From Bin127 sp965203505 (lineage in GTDB: Bacteria; Chloroflexota; Dehalococcoidia; Lucifugimonadales; Lucifugimonadaceae), in contig OZ241880.1 in NCBI GenBank assembly GCA_965203505.1, positions 2,666,001 to 2,730,000 of the forward strand: a stretch of DNA of 64,000 nucleotides, in the 5' to 3' direction. This document shows, in pieces, positions 1 through 8,676 of this stretch. Each line of letters begins with the position of its first letter. The first letter of the stretch is position 1. Made by a program: the position numbers and the translations under genes. A model generated the notes under the pieces. The model saw only the letters and a program-made list of their open reading frames with translations, searched no databases and was not told the origin of the DNA.

Positions 1-444
1 AACGCGCATGACGCCGGGCGCGAACTCAAAAGCCTCGTACTCGGCACGGATAAGGACGTTCTCACCGGGACTCCCATCCGATACCTCAGGCGCGCTAACC
101 TCCACGCGCTCCGGCGAGGGATCCGGAGTCATCGTCACGATGCGCGCCGGCGAACCGCCGGTGTTCTCGACCGACATCCCCACGCCCTTCGCCACGAGCA
201 CACAATCCCCAGACGTCAGCGAATATCGCTTCGACCCCTCAGTGAACACCACATCACCCGAATAGATGAACCAAGACTCCTCATGCGAATTATTCGCCTG
301 ATACGGCGTCGACCCGCCCGGCTGCAAAGTCACCTCCAACACCGTCATCATCTTCGAACCCGTCGACCCACCCGACATCACCCGAATCTCAACATCCGCA
401 CAAGGCGAACTAACCTCCTGCTCCCCACGACGATTGATCCCCAT
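1..444 (-). CDS. Cupin-domain protein (partial, C-terminus outside window)
   Basis: The reading frame is open from an ATG at 444 to the window edge, giving 148 codons without a stop. The translation has a cupin beta-barrel pattern: residues around PGGSTPYQANNSHEESWFIY resemble cupin motif 1 with His and Glu metal-ligand candidates, followed by SGDVVF and a later GDCVLVAKG turn. The start has a good ribosome-binding site, GAAAGGAAGGG, just upstream. Cupins are a broad fold (oxygenases, isomerases, ligand sensors), so no reaction can be assigned. It is transcribed away from the repeat and small gene that follow. Confidence 0.75.
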   Translation of the reverse strand, partial: MGINRRGEQEVSSPCADVEIRVMSGGSTGSKMMTVLEVTLQPGGSTPYQANNSHEESWFIYSGDVVFTEGSKRYSLTSGDCVLVAKGVGMSVENTGGSPARIVTMTPDPSPERVEVSAPEVSDGSPGENVLIRAEYEAFEFAPGVMRV

Positions 445-554
445 CTCGTCCCTTCCTTTCAAACAGAAGCCAACAACAAACTGGCAACAATCTTAAATCC
501 CAACCACCACCGTCATACCTGCATCCCACATGTCGTCACCCCTGCAATCCAAAA

Positions 555-641
555 GTCATACCGGCGAAAGCCGGTATCCAGAGGGGAACGGCCGAGTTTC
601 CCCCGCTCGCGGGGGAAATGTCCGAAGGACAAAGGGGGCAC
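555..641 (-). repeat. Dispersed GC-rich repeat, two-module copy
   Basis: This copy joins two modules that recur in the left 23 kb. Module B is GTCATACCGGCGAAAGCCGG followed by TATCCAGAGGGG. Module A contains an inverted repeat CCCCCGC/GCGGGGG followed by TCCGAAGGACAAAGGGGG. Other copies of module A lie near 15331, 15738, 20951 and 22768, mostly in the opposite orientation. It sits between the cupin gene and the small gene at 667. No transposase is nearby. Confidence 0.8.
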
Positions 642-666
642 CAGCCCGACCACTCCGACACCCGTA

Positions 667-855
667 TCAGTCAGACGATTCTTCAAACAATCCGGGATCG
701 ACTTCTCTCGCCGGTCGCGCCCGTTCGAACCACTCGTCGTCCAACTCGAACGCATCAGGATCGGCAGCGATTCCCGCATCTATAGCCGCCTGCTCACCAT
801 GCAGTGTCTTGATCTCTTCGAATGTCTTATCAGCCAACTCATCGCGTTTGAGCAT
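667..855 (-). CDS. Small acidic hypothetical protein
   Basis: The gene encodes 62 residues from an ATG at 855, preceded by GAGGAAAG at a suitable distance. A longer in-frame start exists at 945, but its extra residues are basic and overlap the edge of a repeat, so the internal ATG is preferred. The protein is acidic and predicted helical (MLKRDELADKTFEEIKTL at the start), with no cysteines or membrane segment. I do not recognise a family. It lies between two repeat copies and upstream of the cupin gene on the same strand. Confidence 0.5.
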   Translation of the reverse strand: MLKRDELADKTFEEIKTLHGEQAAIDAGIAADPDAFELDDEWFERARPAREVDPGLFEESSD

Positions 856-946
856 AGAGTCTTTCCTCACGTCGATTGGCCTTCCTAAAACTCTAAAGCT
901 GATGATACGCCGTTTCTCACCTCGAAAGACACAAACCACCACCACA

Positions 947-1022
947 TGTCATCCCGGCGAAAGCCGGGAACCAGAGGGGCGGGGCAGTGCGGCGGAAGCC
1001 GACGCACGGAGCACGACACGGG
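947..1022 (-). repeat. Dispersed repeat, module B copy
   Basis: GTCATCCCGGCGAAAGCCGG followed by GAACCAGAGGGG repeats module B of the copy at 555, here followed by a different GC-rich tail. It ends only a few bases before the stop codon of the phosphatase gene at 1026. Confidence 0.7.
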
Positions 1023-1025
1023 AAA

Positions 1026-1631
1026 TCACTCCCGAAGGTGCTCCGTGCTGTTCAACAAATCCAAACCAAAACTATGCTCCCCATTCACCACCTCACGCGA
1101 AACCACCGTTATCCCTGTATTGCTCTGCGCGTAAACCCTCGTGCCATCAATATGAATCTTCAAAAACACTGACAGCAAAGCCCGTATCGTCCCACCATGC
1201 GAAACCAAGCAAATATCCCCCTCAACTTCCAAAACTCCCGATCTCACCAAGAAATCTCCCGCCCGTGCCACAAGATCAAGCCACGATTCGCCCTCCGGAG
1301 CCCGACCGTATCCACGATCCCACGGCCCCACATCATTCGGAAAACGCTCCTTAATGTCAGCAATCAGCAGACCCGCGAACGAACCCGTGTTGATCTCCCG
1401 TAACCGCGGATCCGTCGAATACTCGATTCCCAACGCATCCGCCGTCATCGTGCAACGCGCCGAATCGCTCGAAATCACACGACCGAACTGGTAATGCTTC
1501 CGCACATGCTCGCCCAACAACTCCGCCTGTCGCTTACCAATCTCGTTCAAAGCCGGGTCCAACCAACCTTGCGACCGACGCTCAGCATTCCAAGCTGTCT
1601 CGCCATGCCGAATCATCACAATCCTGCTCAT
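1026..1631 (-). CDS. Histidine phosphatase family protein (phosphoglycerate mutase-like)
   Basis: The 201-residue protein starts MSRIVMIRHGETAWNAERR, the RHGE catalytic motif of the histidine phosphatase superfamily, where the His is phosphorylated during catalysis. SSDSARCTMTAD matches the S-x-x-x-R-x-x-x-T-A block, and LVSHGGTIRALL supplies the second catalytic His. Length is typical of small cofactor-independent members (broad phosphatases, GpmB/CobC-like). The substrate cannot be read from sequence. CobC-type alpha-ribazole phosphatases belong here and a B12 importer lies about 10 kb away, but they are not in one operon. The last residues border a repeat copy. Confidence 0.88.
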   Translation of the reverse strand: MSRIVMIRHGETAWNAERRSQGWLDPALNEIGKRQAELLGEHVRKHYQFGRVISSDSARCTMTADALGIEYSTDPRLREINTGSFAGLLIADIKERFPNDVGPWDRGYGRAPEGESWLDLVARAGDFLVRSGVLEVEGDICLVSHGGTIRALLSVFLKIHIDGTRVYAQSNTGITVVSREVVNGEHSFGLDLLNSTEHLRE

Positions 1632-1643
1632 CGCAACTCCTTC

Positions 1644-1682
1644 GTCTTTCCGGCGTACGCCGGGAACCAGAGGTGGGTGCCA
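1644..1682 (-). repeat. Short dispersed repeat fragment
   Basis: CCGGCGTACGCCGGGAACC followed by AGAGGTGGGTGCC is a diverged copy of module B seen at 555 and 947. It lies between the phosphatase start and the end of the MobA-like gene. The short palindrome CCGGCGTACGCCGG could form a hairpin. Confidence 0.55.
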
Positions 1683-1703
1683 GCGAAAGATCCCCCGGCA
1701 ATA

Positions 1704-2408
1704 TCAGACCCCACCCTTCTTCAAATCAGGCCGCACACGATGATAATTCCGAGTGTCGATTATCCGCTTCGCCGTGCCAAGATCATCCAGAGTATCAACG
1801 TCGAAAAGACTCAACAAGCGCGGATCGACCCGCTCAACCTCGTCCTCCGTCAACATCTGGATCGGATGGATGCCCTCCTCCAACACCCGATAAACCAACC
1901 CGGTCGGCGAACGCAACCCCTGGTTAAGCGCCTCCGCTGTCAACACTCTCCAAGGTTCCACCGGATACACCGCGTGAAGCGGATTGATCCGGTTCGCATG
2001 ACGCACAAACACCGCCGAACTACGACCATCTCCCTCAATCTGCGAAATCCTCGTCATCTCGATGATCAACGCCCGCGACAAAAACGGGTAGTCGGCCCCG
2101 ACCACGAAAGCCAGCGGTGTCGCCGCCGCCGCCAAACCCGCCGATATCGCCGACAACGGACCATCCGCATCCACCACATCTGTAACCACATGCATCCCCA
2201 GCGCGATCCCAAGATCCGGAACATCATCCTCCTGACCCGGTCGCACCACCACGATCGCCTCCTTGCACAACGACTTCAAAGTATCCGACACCCGCGCCAA
2301 CAGCAGTTTACCGCCCAGCGCGATCAGAGGCTTCGGCAACGCCATCCCCAGCCGCTGCGAACGCCCACCAGCAAGCACTATGCCCGTCAAAGATCCAGGA
2401 TTAAACAT
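1704..2408 (-). CDS. mobA: Molybdenum cofactor guanylyltransferase (MobA-like NTP transferase)
   Basis: The 234-residue protein has the nucleotidyltransferase signature LAGGRSQRLG followed by a Lys (ALPKPLIALGG), a central Asp motif (VVGADYPFLS, the usual CDMP position) and the C-terminal FDVDTLDDLGTAKR (NIDTPEDL-like block) characteristic of MobA. MobA attaches GMP to Mo-molybdopterin to form the bis-MGD cofactor used by DMSO-reductase-family enzymes. MobA-like CTP transferases such as MocA cannot be fully excluded. A decayed bis-MGD enzyme, nitrate reductase, lies at 46.5-47.1 kb, but no direct operon link exists. Confidence 0.75.
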   Translation of the reverse strand: MFNPGSLTGIVLAGGRSQRLGMALPKPLIALGGKLLLARVSDTLKSLCKEAIVVVRPGQEDDVPDLGIALGMHVVTDVVDADGPLSAISAGLAAAATPLAFVVGADYPFLSRALIIEMTRISQIEGDGRSSAVFVRHANRINPLHAVYPVEPWRVLTAEALNQGLRSPTGLVYRVLEEGIHPIQMLTEDEVERVDPRLLSLFDVDTLDDLGTAKRIIDTRNYHRVRPDLKKGGV

Positions 2409-2455
2409 CCGAAACGGCCGGCCTTAAGATCGGTTTTGAGAATCGATCGCTCAAA

Positions 2456-3745
2456 TCAATGCACCAACTCCACATCGCCGTGGAACTTCGACCAAGCAAA
2501 CCAAAACGCCAATCGACCGTCCAAAACCCGCAACCTCGCGCCCTCTAGCTCACCTTCGACACACGTACCCTTGACCGCGTGCCACAAACTGTTCGTCTGC
2601 TCATCGCGGACCATCCAAGGTTCGTACTCCGAATGCGGCATCGCCTCATCTTCCAACTCACCCCGTTGACTCTTCTCAACTACCCGATTAGGCCTAAACG
2701 CGTTCTTCGTTTCCCCGACGAACTCCAGCTCCAAACCATCGACAACACGCTCAAACGCCACGTACGACGCCGAAGACCGCTCATTCAACACAACAGTTGG
2801 TGTCCCTCCCACCACTGTGTTCAACAGGGGTGTTTGCTGCATCATATGAGCCGAAAACGCTTTGATCTCCACAGGCGCACTCGGATCCGAAACCCCGAGA
2901 ACAATATCCTTGTCGGGCAGACGCTTATCCTTCGCGCCCTGAGTGAACAACCCAGCCCGCGTCGATGCGTAGTAGCTCTCAAAAACGTCCGAGTCAGGCG
3001 TCTCTTCGGGTGAAAGCAGTTCGGTGTTTGGCCACGCACGCGACCATGCACCCCAAGTCGTGTTCAAGCAAGGCAGCCGCCGTAACTGATGCCCCGCATC
3101 CGGCCCCATGATCGCCTCGCCAGTGAACTGCAAATACAAACTGCCGTTCTCCGCTTCCAACATAGGACTGTTAAGCACCAACTGGTCGGTCGGAGCCAAC
3201 GTGAACGACTCTCCGTCCGGCCCCTCACTCACAAAAACACGAGCAGCATACGTGATCGGCGACCACGTAACAGACACCGGCAGATCGCCGAACTCCTCAT
3301 TGGCAACCTCCCGCAACGCCATCGCAGACAACGGATACGCGATCGCATCGCCCTCAATCTCCAGTCCAATGACTCGGTCATCCCGCGCTAAATGCTCGTC
3401 CGCCTCGTCCGAATCCAAGTACGCAACATCGTCCCATGCCTTGAACCGGACGCCACCTTGGATCGATCTGATCTTCTCCGGATAAGGCTTTTCGCCCCCG
3501 GGAAGAAGCAACGAAACCCGTTTCGAAAAATAACCTGACCTAAACGCGAAGTACAACGCAAATGCGCCTAACCAAACCGACCAGACGATCGCCCACCACA
3601 CCCCGTAGACCTGAACCACGAACGGATACAGCACCAACACCACGGCGAGGAACATCACCGCCGCACGGACCTTCGGCTCCAACCTGATCAACCGAAGATT
3701 GAACCAACCAATGATCTGCTTAACGATGTTGATGACGGCTGACAC
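2456..3745 (-). CDS. DUF3179 domain membrane protein
   Basis: The 429-residue protein has two N-terminal membrane helices (about residues 28-47 and 50-68), then a DUF3179 domain from about residue 100: VIGLEIEGDAIAYPLSAM, VTWSPITYAARVF, GPDAGHQLRRLPCLNTTW and the spaced WxxW blocks typical of the family. Function of DUF3179 is unknown. The family usually carries a CPLC-type motif at the position that here reads SPIT, so the cysteines are missing. The start is GTG at 3745 without a strong ribosome-binding site, so the exact N-terminus is uncertain. It is divergent from the RraA gene. Confidence 0.75.
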   Translation of the reverse strand: MSAVINIVKQIIGWFNLRLIRLEPKVRAAVMFLAVVLVLYPFVVQVYGVWWAIVWSVWLGAFALYFAFRSGYFSKRVSLLLPGGEKPYPEKIRSIQGGVRFKAWDDVAYLDSDEADEHLARDDRVIGLEIEGDAIAYPLSAMALREVANEEFGDLPVSVTWSPITYAARVFVSEGPDGESFTLAPTDQLVLNSPMLEAENGSLYLQFTGEAIMGPDAGHQLRRLPCLNTTWGAWSRAWPNTELLSPEETPDSDVFESYYASTRAGLFTQGAKDKRLPDKDIVLGVSDPSAPVEIKAFSAHMMQQTPLLNTVVGGTPTVVLNERSSASYVAFERVVDGLELEFVGETKNAFRPNRVVEKSQRGELEDEAMPHSEYEPWMVRDEQTNSLWHAVKGTCVEGELEGARLRVLDGRLAFWFAWSKFHGDVELVH

Positions 3746-3792
3746 TTGGAAAGGCCAAACGGGGAGATGGGACTAAAGTGATTCTAGTCGTT

Positions 3793-3821
3793 TCGGCACC
3801 AAAACCCGCTTCGTTTATACT
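3793..3821 (+). promoter_or_regulatory. Possible sigma-70 promoter for the rraA-like gene
   Basis: A TATACT box at 3816-3821 has TCGGCA 17 bases upstream at 3793-3798, matching four of six -35 consensus positions. It lies 66 bases before the ATG at 3887 in a divergent intergenic region. Confidence 0.4.
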
Positions 3822-3886
3822 TCCATAGCGATTTGCGACCCCCATCAAGCTCATTTTCAGAGCGACTAATCCGAGGTTAGATAGTC

Positions 3887-4630
3887 ATGGCAGAACCGTT
3901 GGCAAACGTGTCAGATGAGCTGTTGGCACGTTATCGTGACATTTCGAACGCAACCGTTCTCGGCCAACTGTTGCGCCGCGGCTACGAAAAGGTCTACATG
4001 CTAGGCGTCGAAAGCCTCGCCAAAGGTCGTAGGTTGGTAGGCAGGGCGGTGACGCTCCAATACCTGCCGTCGCGACCGGATCTGCAATCGATCATCGCAA
4101 CTGGGCAACACGGCTCAGGATTTAACGAGACCCCACGCTGGCAAGCGCTCGAAACGCTCCGAAAAGGCGATGTATTGGTCGCCGACGCGATGGGTATGTC
4201 GAAAACGTCAACTGGCGGCGACGTCGTGTTCTCGAGAATCCTCACTCAGGACGCAGAAGGTTTAGTTACCGACGGTGCGGTCCGCGACGGTCACAAGGTA
4301 GTGAGATATGGATACCCCGTCTTCGCCGGCGGCAGCACCCCGACCGTCGGAGAGCCGAACATCCTGCCCTACCAAGTCAACGAACCGATCCAATGCGGCG
4401 GCGTCTTGGTGTGGCCGGGCGACGTGATTCTTGGTGACGATGACGGCATCGTAGTGCTCCCATCGGGATTGGCCGCCGAGATTGTCGATGAGTGCGAACA
4501 CCACGACGAGTTCGAGCAAGCGGTCCTCGAGTACACGCAGCGAGAGGGCGTATCACCCAAACACTTCTACCCATTCAACGAAGACACCGAGCGCATCTAC
4601 CAAGAGTGGAAGGCGCGCCAATCGTCATGA
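3887..4630 (+). CDS. RraA family protein (HMG/CHA aldolase-like)
   Basis: The 247-residue protein has the RraA/demethylmenaquinone-methyltransferase-like fold signatures: ISNATVLGQLL near the start, GLVTDGAVRDGH (the metal and oxo-acid binding TDGxxRD motif) and GGVLVWPGDVILGDDDGIVV. Family members act as divalent-metal 4-hydroxy-4-methyl-2-oxoglutarate/oxaloacetate aldolases or decarboxylases; the RNase E inhibitor activity is restricted to some proteobacterial members. Substrate is not evident. The stop overlaps the next start (ATGA at 4627-4630), so the two genes are translationally coupled. Confidence 0.85.
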   Translation: MAEPLANVSDELLARYRDISNATVLGQLLRRGYEKVYMLGVESLAKGRRLVGRAVTLQYLPSRPDLQSIIATGQHGSGFNETPRWQALETLRKGDVLVADAMGMSKTSTGGDVVFSRILTQDAEGLVTDGAVRDGHKVVRYGYPVFAGGSTPTVGEPNILPYQVNEPIQCGGVLVWPGDVILGDDDGIVVLPSGLAAEIVDECEHHDEFEQAVLEYTQREGVSPKHFYPFNEDTERIYQEWKARQSS

Positions 4631-4998
4631 CCCAAATCCGCATCACCTCCGGCGATGTCTCCCTAACCGCAACCCTCAACGACTCCTCGACAGCAGGACT
4701 GATCGCCGATGCACTGCCCATAACTGGCCGGGTTCAAACTTGGGGCGATGAGATCTACTTTCCGATACCCGTCGCAGCGTCGAACGACGAAACCGCCGCC
4801 GAGATGGTAGACAAAGGTGCAGTGGCGTACTGGCCGCCGGGCAACGCCCTCTGCCTGTTTTGGGGACCCACTCCCGCGAGCCGGGGCGACGAGATCCGCC
4901 CGGCAAGCGCAGTCAACGTTTGCGGAATGATCGAAGGCGATCCTACCGAATTAGCGAGCGCCCCTTACGGCGGTGAGATCCGAATAGATAGGGCGTAG
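4627..4998 (+). CDS. Cyclophilin-like fold protein (TM1367/DUF369 type)
   Basis: The 123-residue protein begins at the ATG overlapping the RraA stop. Diagnostic stretches are TWGDEIYFPIPV, VAYWPPGNALCLFWGPTP and SRGDEIRPASAVNVCG, the conserved core of the small cyclophilin-like family seen in Thermotoga TM1367. Such proteins lack established prolyl-isomerase activity. In-frame sequence further upstream lies inside the RraA gene in another frame and is not used. The tight coupling suggests a shared role with the RraA-like enzyme, which is an inference. Confidence 0.85.
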   Translation: MTQIRITSGDVSLTATLNDSSTAGLIADALPITGRVQTWGDEIYFPIPVAASNDETAAEMVDKGAVAYWPPGNALCLFWGPTPASRGDEIRPASAVNVCGMIEGDPTELASAPYGGEIRIDRA

Positions 4999-5009
4999 CA
5001 GCCCGAAAC

Positions 5010-8000
5010 CTATTCGTATCGCAACGCTTCGGCTGGGTACACCTGCGACGCTTGTCGTGCCGGCACGTAGGTCGTTATCAACGCGGCGATAACCGTGATT
5101 CCCACGACCACAAGGATCGAACCCCAGGGGATGTCGAACGCGAGGCCTTGGTTGCTTCCAGAAATGTCATCCAAGAACGACCACGAAATCAACGCGCCGA
5201 GAGCCATACCCAGCCCCGTTCCGATCACTGTGATGAATATCGACTCCATAATGAACTGGATCCGAATCATGCGCGCACGGTAGCCGATGCAACGCATAAT
5301 CGCGATCTGCATCCGCCGTTCGTTGACTGCGCGCAACGACAGGACACCCAACGCAGCGACGCCCACGACTAGCCCAAGGCCCATGAACCCTTGGAATAGA
5401 AGGCTGAACTGCTCGTTCTGAGCCACGTTAGTACGTAGCTCATCGTCTGTGTCGACCGCCAGCATACTGTTATCCAAGAAAGCAGTCTGAAGTGCGGCAG
5501 CGACCCTCGACGGATCTTCTCCTTCCGCAACGTTAATGCGGTAGATGGTGAACGGCACCGGTTCATCGGTGAGTTCGGCGAAGATCTGATGGTCGGCATA
5601 GATCCCTTGAAACCCCGGTGGCGGCCCGCCATCAGACTGACCTTCGATACTCTCGGCAATATCGTCGATAACCGCAATAACAGTCCTTTTCACGCTATCA
5701 CCGGGATCGGATTCGGCGCTGCTAACGATCTCGATCTCCTTGGCCTCGAAACCGTATCCCTCTTCTCCATAGTCCACGTCTTCAAGCTTCATCAATCCTT
5801 CAGTCGGATCTGGGCCAAAAACCTCGAAGTCGGCTGCGTGTTCGCTTGAGATAACCACCAGATTCGGGTCGTCGGCCAACGCGTCCCAAACCGCTCTCGC
5901 CCTCGCTTCTTCGTCGCCAAGATCGGTTCCTTCTCGCAAAAAAGCAGGATCTGCGGCTGTGATCTTCAACCGCGTCTCACGGAAATACCCCGGTTCAGTG
6001 CCTCGAACTCGCAGCTCCAGAAAACGGGCTTCTTCCCCATCGACTTGCCGCGCCGCAGCCGTGATGTAGGACTGTCCGGCGATGAAGGTGAAGTCATTAA
6101 TGTCGAGGTCTGGCGAAGCCTCGATTGCCGATTCAATATCGTCGATGGGTAGTTTCCTGTTGATTTCGGCTCTGACATCGAAACCGCCGGTCACGTTTTC
6201 CGGTGTCTGGAGCAGCGCGCTGAAGCTTTGGTTGAGGATTGAGAAAGACATCAGCACGAAGATCACGAGCGCAAACATCGAGACTGTGAGACCAGTCCGG
6301 AAGCGATTCGCCACCGCGTAGGCGACCGCCGGTTTCATGATCGGACGAACCGCAGTGAACCGTCCCAATGTCGCCTGGAGACCGCGCACGATGATGTCCG
6401 AGTTGTACATGATTATCCAAACGGACGACGCAACCATAAAGAACCCTGCGAATATGAACATCTCCACGTTGGCGTTCAATTGGTCAGTGATGAAATCCGT
6501 GTAACGTTGCGGCAGTGCCCACATGATCAAGATCAAAACACCCGCAACGGTGTAACAGATCCTGGTTGCTATCGCTTCGCGAACGCCAACCCTAATTGCG
6601 ATGGCAAGTGCCAGCATCGACAGCCCATAGACCGCGAGGCTCGCGCCGATGTAAGCCTGCCACGCGCTCTCGTTTAAGAACCCCAGCGCAGTCAACGCAG
6701 CGCCGATCAAGGCATACGGCCATCCTTGTTTGAAATAGGGGGCGAAGATACGGAATAACGCGGCGGCCAACCCAATCACCCATCCAACCACCAGCAGCGT
6801 CAGTACCAGCTTGAGGATCGCGACGCCGATGTCCTCGTTCCGGCGTATCGCTTGGACAAGACCAACGATGGCGTAAATCGGTCCGAATATCCAGAAAATG
6901 AACTCCAAGATTCGCCGCAGGATCGGTTTCGTAGAGGACGCGACGAATTCTTCTGGGAGGTTTCGGATCGCGACCACGATGTTGAGTTTGCTGACGCGGT
7001 ACGCGGAGAAAATGACTGTCGCGAGCGTGAGTATCAACCCGATCGAAAACGCGGTCAATATCGAATACGCCGTCACAGTGAAGTCGATCGAGAAGCTATC
7101 GTCTTCCGTCGTGCCGAATGCGTTCGCCATTACCACCACTAGGATGCGACTCACTCCGATACCCACCAGAGTGCCTACAGCGGCTGCGCCAATGGCGTAA
7201 GCAAGTCCTTCAAACGTGAACATCTGCACCAGATGACCGCGTTTTGTGCCAACAGCACGGGCGATACCCATCTCCTGCTGACGTTCGGATGCGAGGAGGA
7301 CGAATATCAGGAAAATCAGCAGAAGCCCCACGATCACCGAGAACGAACCGAAAAAGGTGAAGAAAGTGAAGAAGAGGTTGCCGACCTGCTCTGCGATGCC
7401 CGTCAGAAAGACTTTGTAATCGGACGCCGACAATCGTTCTAGCTGGCCGATTGCGAATGCCATTTGCGGCAGACCTTCGGCGGCGACCCCGAGGTCGATA
7501 CTGCCCAAGACCGCGAAGAATAGCCCGACAAACGCATCTCGCCCTAGGAGGACTCGGAATCTCTCAGTCGGTTCGGCGAGCTCAAGTTCACCGATAAATT
7601 CATTCAAGTCCTCTTCCTGTCCGGAACTAAGTTCGTTCGTACCGCTCTTCTCGTCAATGTACGCACGGATCCCGTTAACGATAGTGTCTTTGAACGGTTG
7701 CATTCCGGCGTGGATTTCGTTCGCCAAATCCGCATCGGTAAACCCCACCGTCAAGTTGTCCACTATGTCTTCAGATTCGGTTTCGAGATCGTATTGGTCG
7801 AGGTCGAGCGAGATTTCGATGTTTTCGGCGGTGCCGGGTTCGTTGCCCCATATTCGGTCCAGCGAAGTCAAGGGCATCAACACCCGTTGATCATTAGCCG
7901 CCATACCGCCGATCTGCATGATTGCTCGCAACCGAAAATCGAACCGACCTTGAGGGCTAACGATCGTAAGATTGTCACCTGCTTGAGCATCGAGAGTCCT

Positions 8001-8630
8001 GCCCAACGCCTCGTTGATCAAAACCTCGTCGTCTGCGAGCGTAGAGAAATCGAAGTTTGCACCATCTATCGTCGGCGGCAGAAGGAACGGCGAAAGCCTG
8101 CTGGACCCACTTGGTCCCCCTTCAGATTGCGGTCGGAATTTGCCGGAGGCACCATCGACATCAAAACCGCGCACCAAAGCGCGCGCTTCGGTTAACCTGG
8201 TGCGTTGGTTTAATACGGGTGCCACCTCGGTCGTGATCGGCATAATGCCGTCGACACGTGCATCCGGATAGAGCTTCGATGCAACTTCTTCGATTTCAGC
8301 CGCGGTTAAAGTCGAGTCGCCCAGTTCGCCAAACGCCGGTTTGCTGATCCTGATGTCAGTGTCACCAACCCCGTCGAGAACCGCGTTTCGGATACTCGCC
8401 GTGATCGTGTCGCCGATCGCCAAAGAAGCGGCGACGATCGTTGACGACAGCATCAGACCTACGATGATCAGAATGCTCTGAGTGCGACGGCGCGGGATGT
8501 TGCGCAGCGATAGTTTGATGAGGAAGCGGTTACGAATCGCGATGATCGCGATGGCCAGGATCAGGATCAACAGCGTCGCCGTTAGACCTACGGCGATGTA
8601 GAGCATCTGAAGTCCGAAGAGTGTTTCCAT
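5010..8630 (-). CDS. ABC transporter permease with two FtsX domains (MacB/LolCE-like exporter)
   Basis: The 1206-residue protein has an N-terminal helix (about 9-32), a basic RNIPRRRTQSILI segment leading to a second helix, a large extracytoplasmic MacB-type core (about 70-400) and a first FtsX block (about 425-560, ERQQEMGIARAVGTKRG). A multi-helix central region follows (about 585-760), then a second helix-periplasmic core (about 790-1060) and a second FtsX block (about 1080-1206, NERRMQIAIMRCIGYRARM). This is the fused-permease layout of mechanotransmission ABC systems that export or extract lipids, lipoproteins or peptides. Its ATPase is encoded 46 bases upstream in the same operon. Substrate unknown. 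Confidence 0.9.
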   Translation of the reverse strand: METLFGLQMLYIAVGLTATLLILILAIAIIAIRNRFLIKLSLRNIPRRRTQSILIIVGLMLSSTIVAASLAIGDTITASIRNAVLDGVGDTDIRISKPAFGELGDSTLTAAEIEEVASKLYPDARVDGIMPITTEVAPVLNQRTRLTEARALVRGFDVDGASGKFRPQSEGGPSGSSRLSPFLLPPTIDGANFDFSTLADDEVLINEALGRTLDAQAGDNLTIVSPQGRFDFRLRAIMQIGGMAANDQRVLMPLTSLDRIWGNEPGTAENIEISLDLDQYDLETESEDIVDNLTVGFTDADLANEIHAGMQPFKDTIVNGIRAYIDEKSGTNELSSGQEEDLNEFIGELELAEPTERFRVLLGRDAFVGLFFAVLGSIDLGVAAEGLPQMAFAIGQLERLSASDYKVFLTGIAEQVGNLFFTFFTFFGSFSVIVGLLLIFLIFVLLASERQQEMGIARAVGTKRGHLVQMFTFEGLAYAIGAAAVGTLVGIGVSRILVVVMANAFGTTEDDSFSIDFTVTAYSILTAFSIGLILTLATVIFSAYRVSKLNIVVAIRNLPEEFVASSTKPILRRILEFIFWIFGPIYAIVGLVQAIRRNEDIGVAILKLVLTLLVVGWVIGLAAALFRIFAPYFKQGWPYALIGAALTALGFLNESAWQAYIGASLAVYGLSMLALAIAIRVGVREAIATRICYTVAGVLILIMWALPQRYTDFITDQLNANVEMFIFAGFFMVASSVWIIMYNSDIIVRGLQATLGRFTAVRPIMKPAVAYAVANRFRTGLTVSMFALVIFVLMSFSILNQSFSALLQTPENVTGGFDVRAEINRKLPIDDIESAIEASPDLDINDFTFIAGQSYITAAARQVDGEEARFLELRVRGTEPGYFRETRLKITAADPAFLREGTDLGDEEARARAVWDALADDPNLVVISSEHAADFEVFGPDPTEGLMKLEDVDYGEEGYGFEAKEIEIVSSAESDPGDSVKRTVIAVIDDIAESIEGQSDGGPPPGFQGIYADHQIFAELTDEPVPFTIYRINVAEGEDPSRVAAALQTAFLDNSMLAVDTDDELRTNVAQNEQFSLLFQGFMGLGLVVGVAALGVLSLRAVNERRMQIAIMRCIGYRARMIRIQFIMESIFITVIGTGLGMALGALISWSFLDDISGSNQGLAFDIPWGSILVVVGITVIAALITTYVPARQASQVYPAEALRYE

Positions 8631-8676
8631 CTTTAACCCGAAATCTCTACGTCAGAACTGAAAATGAACGTGGCTG

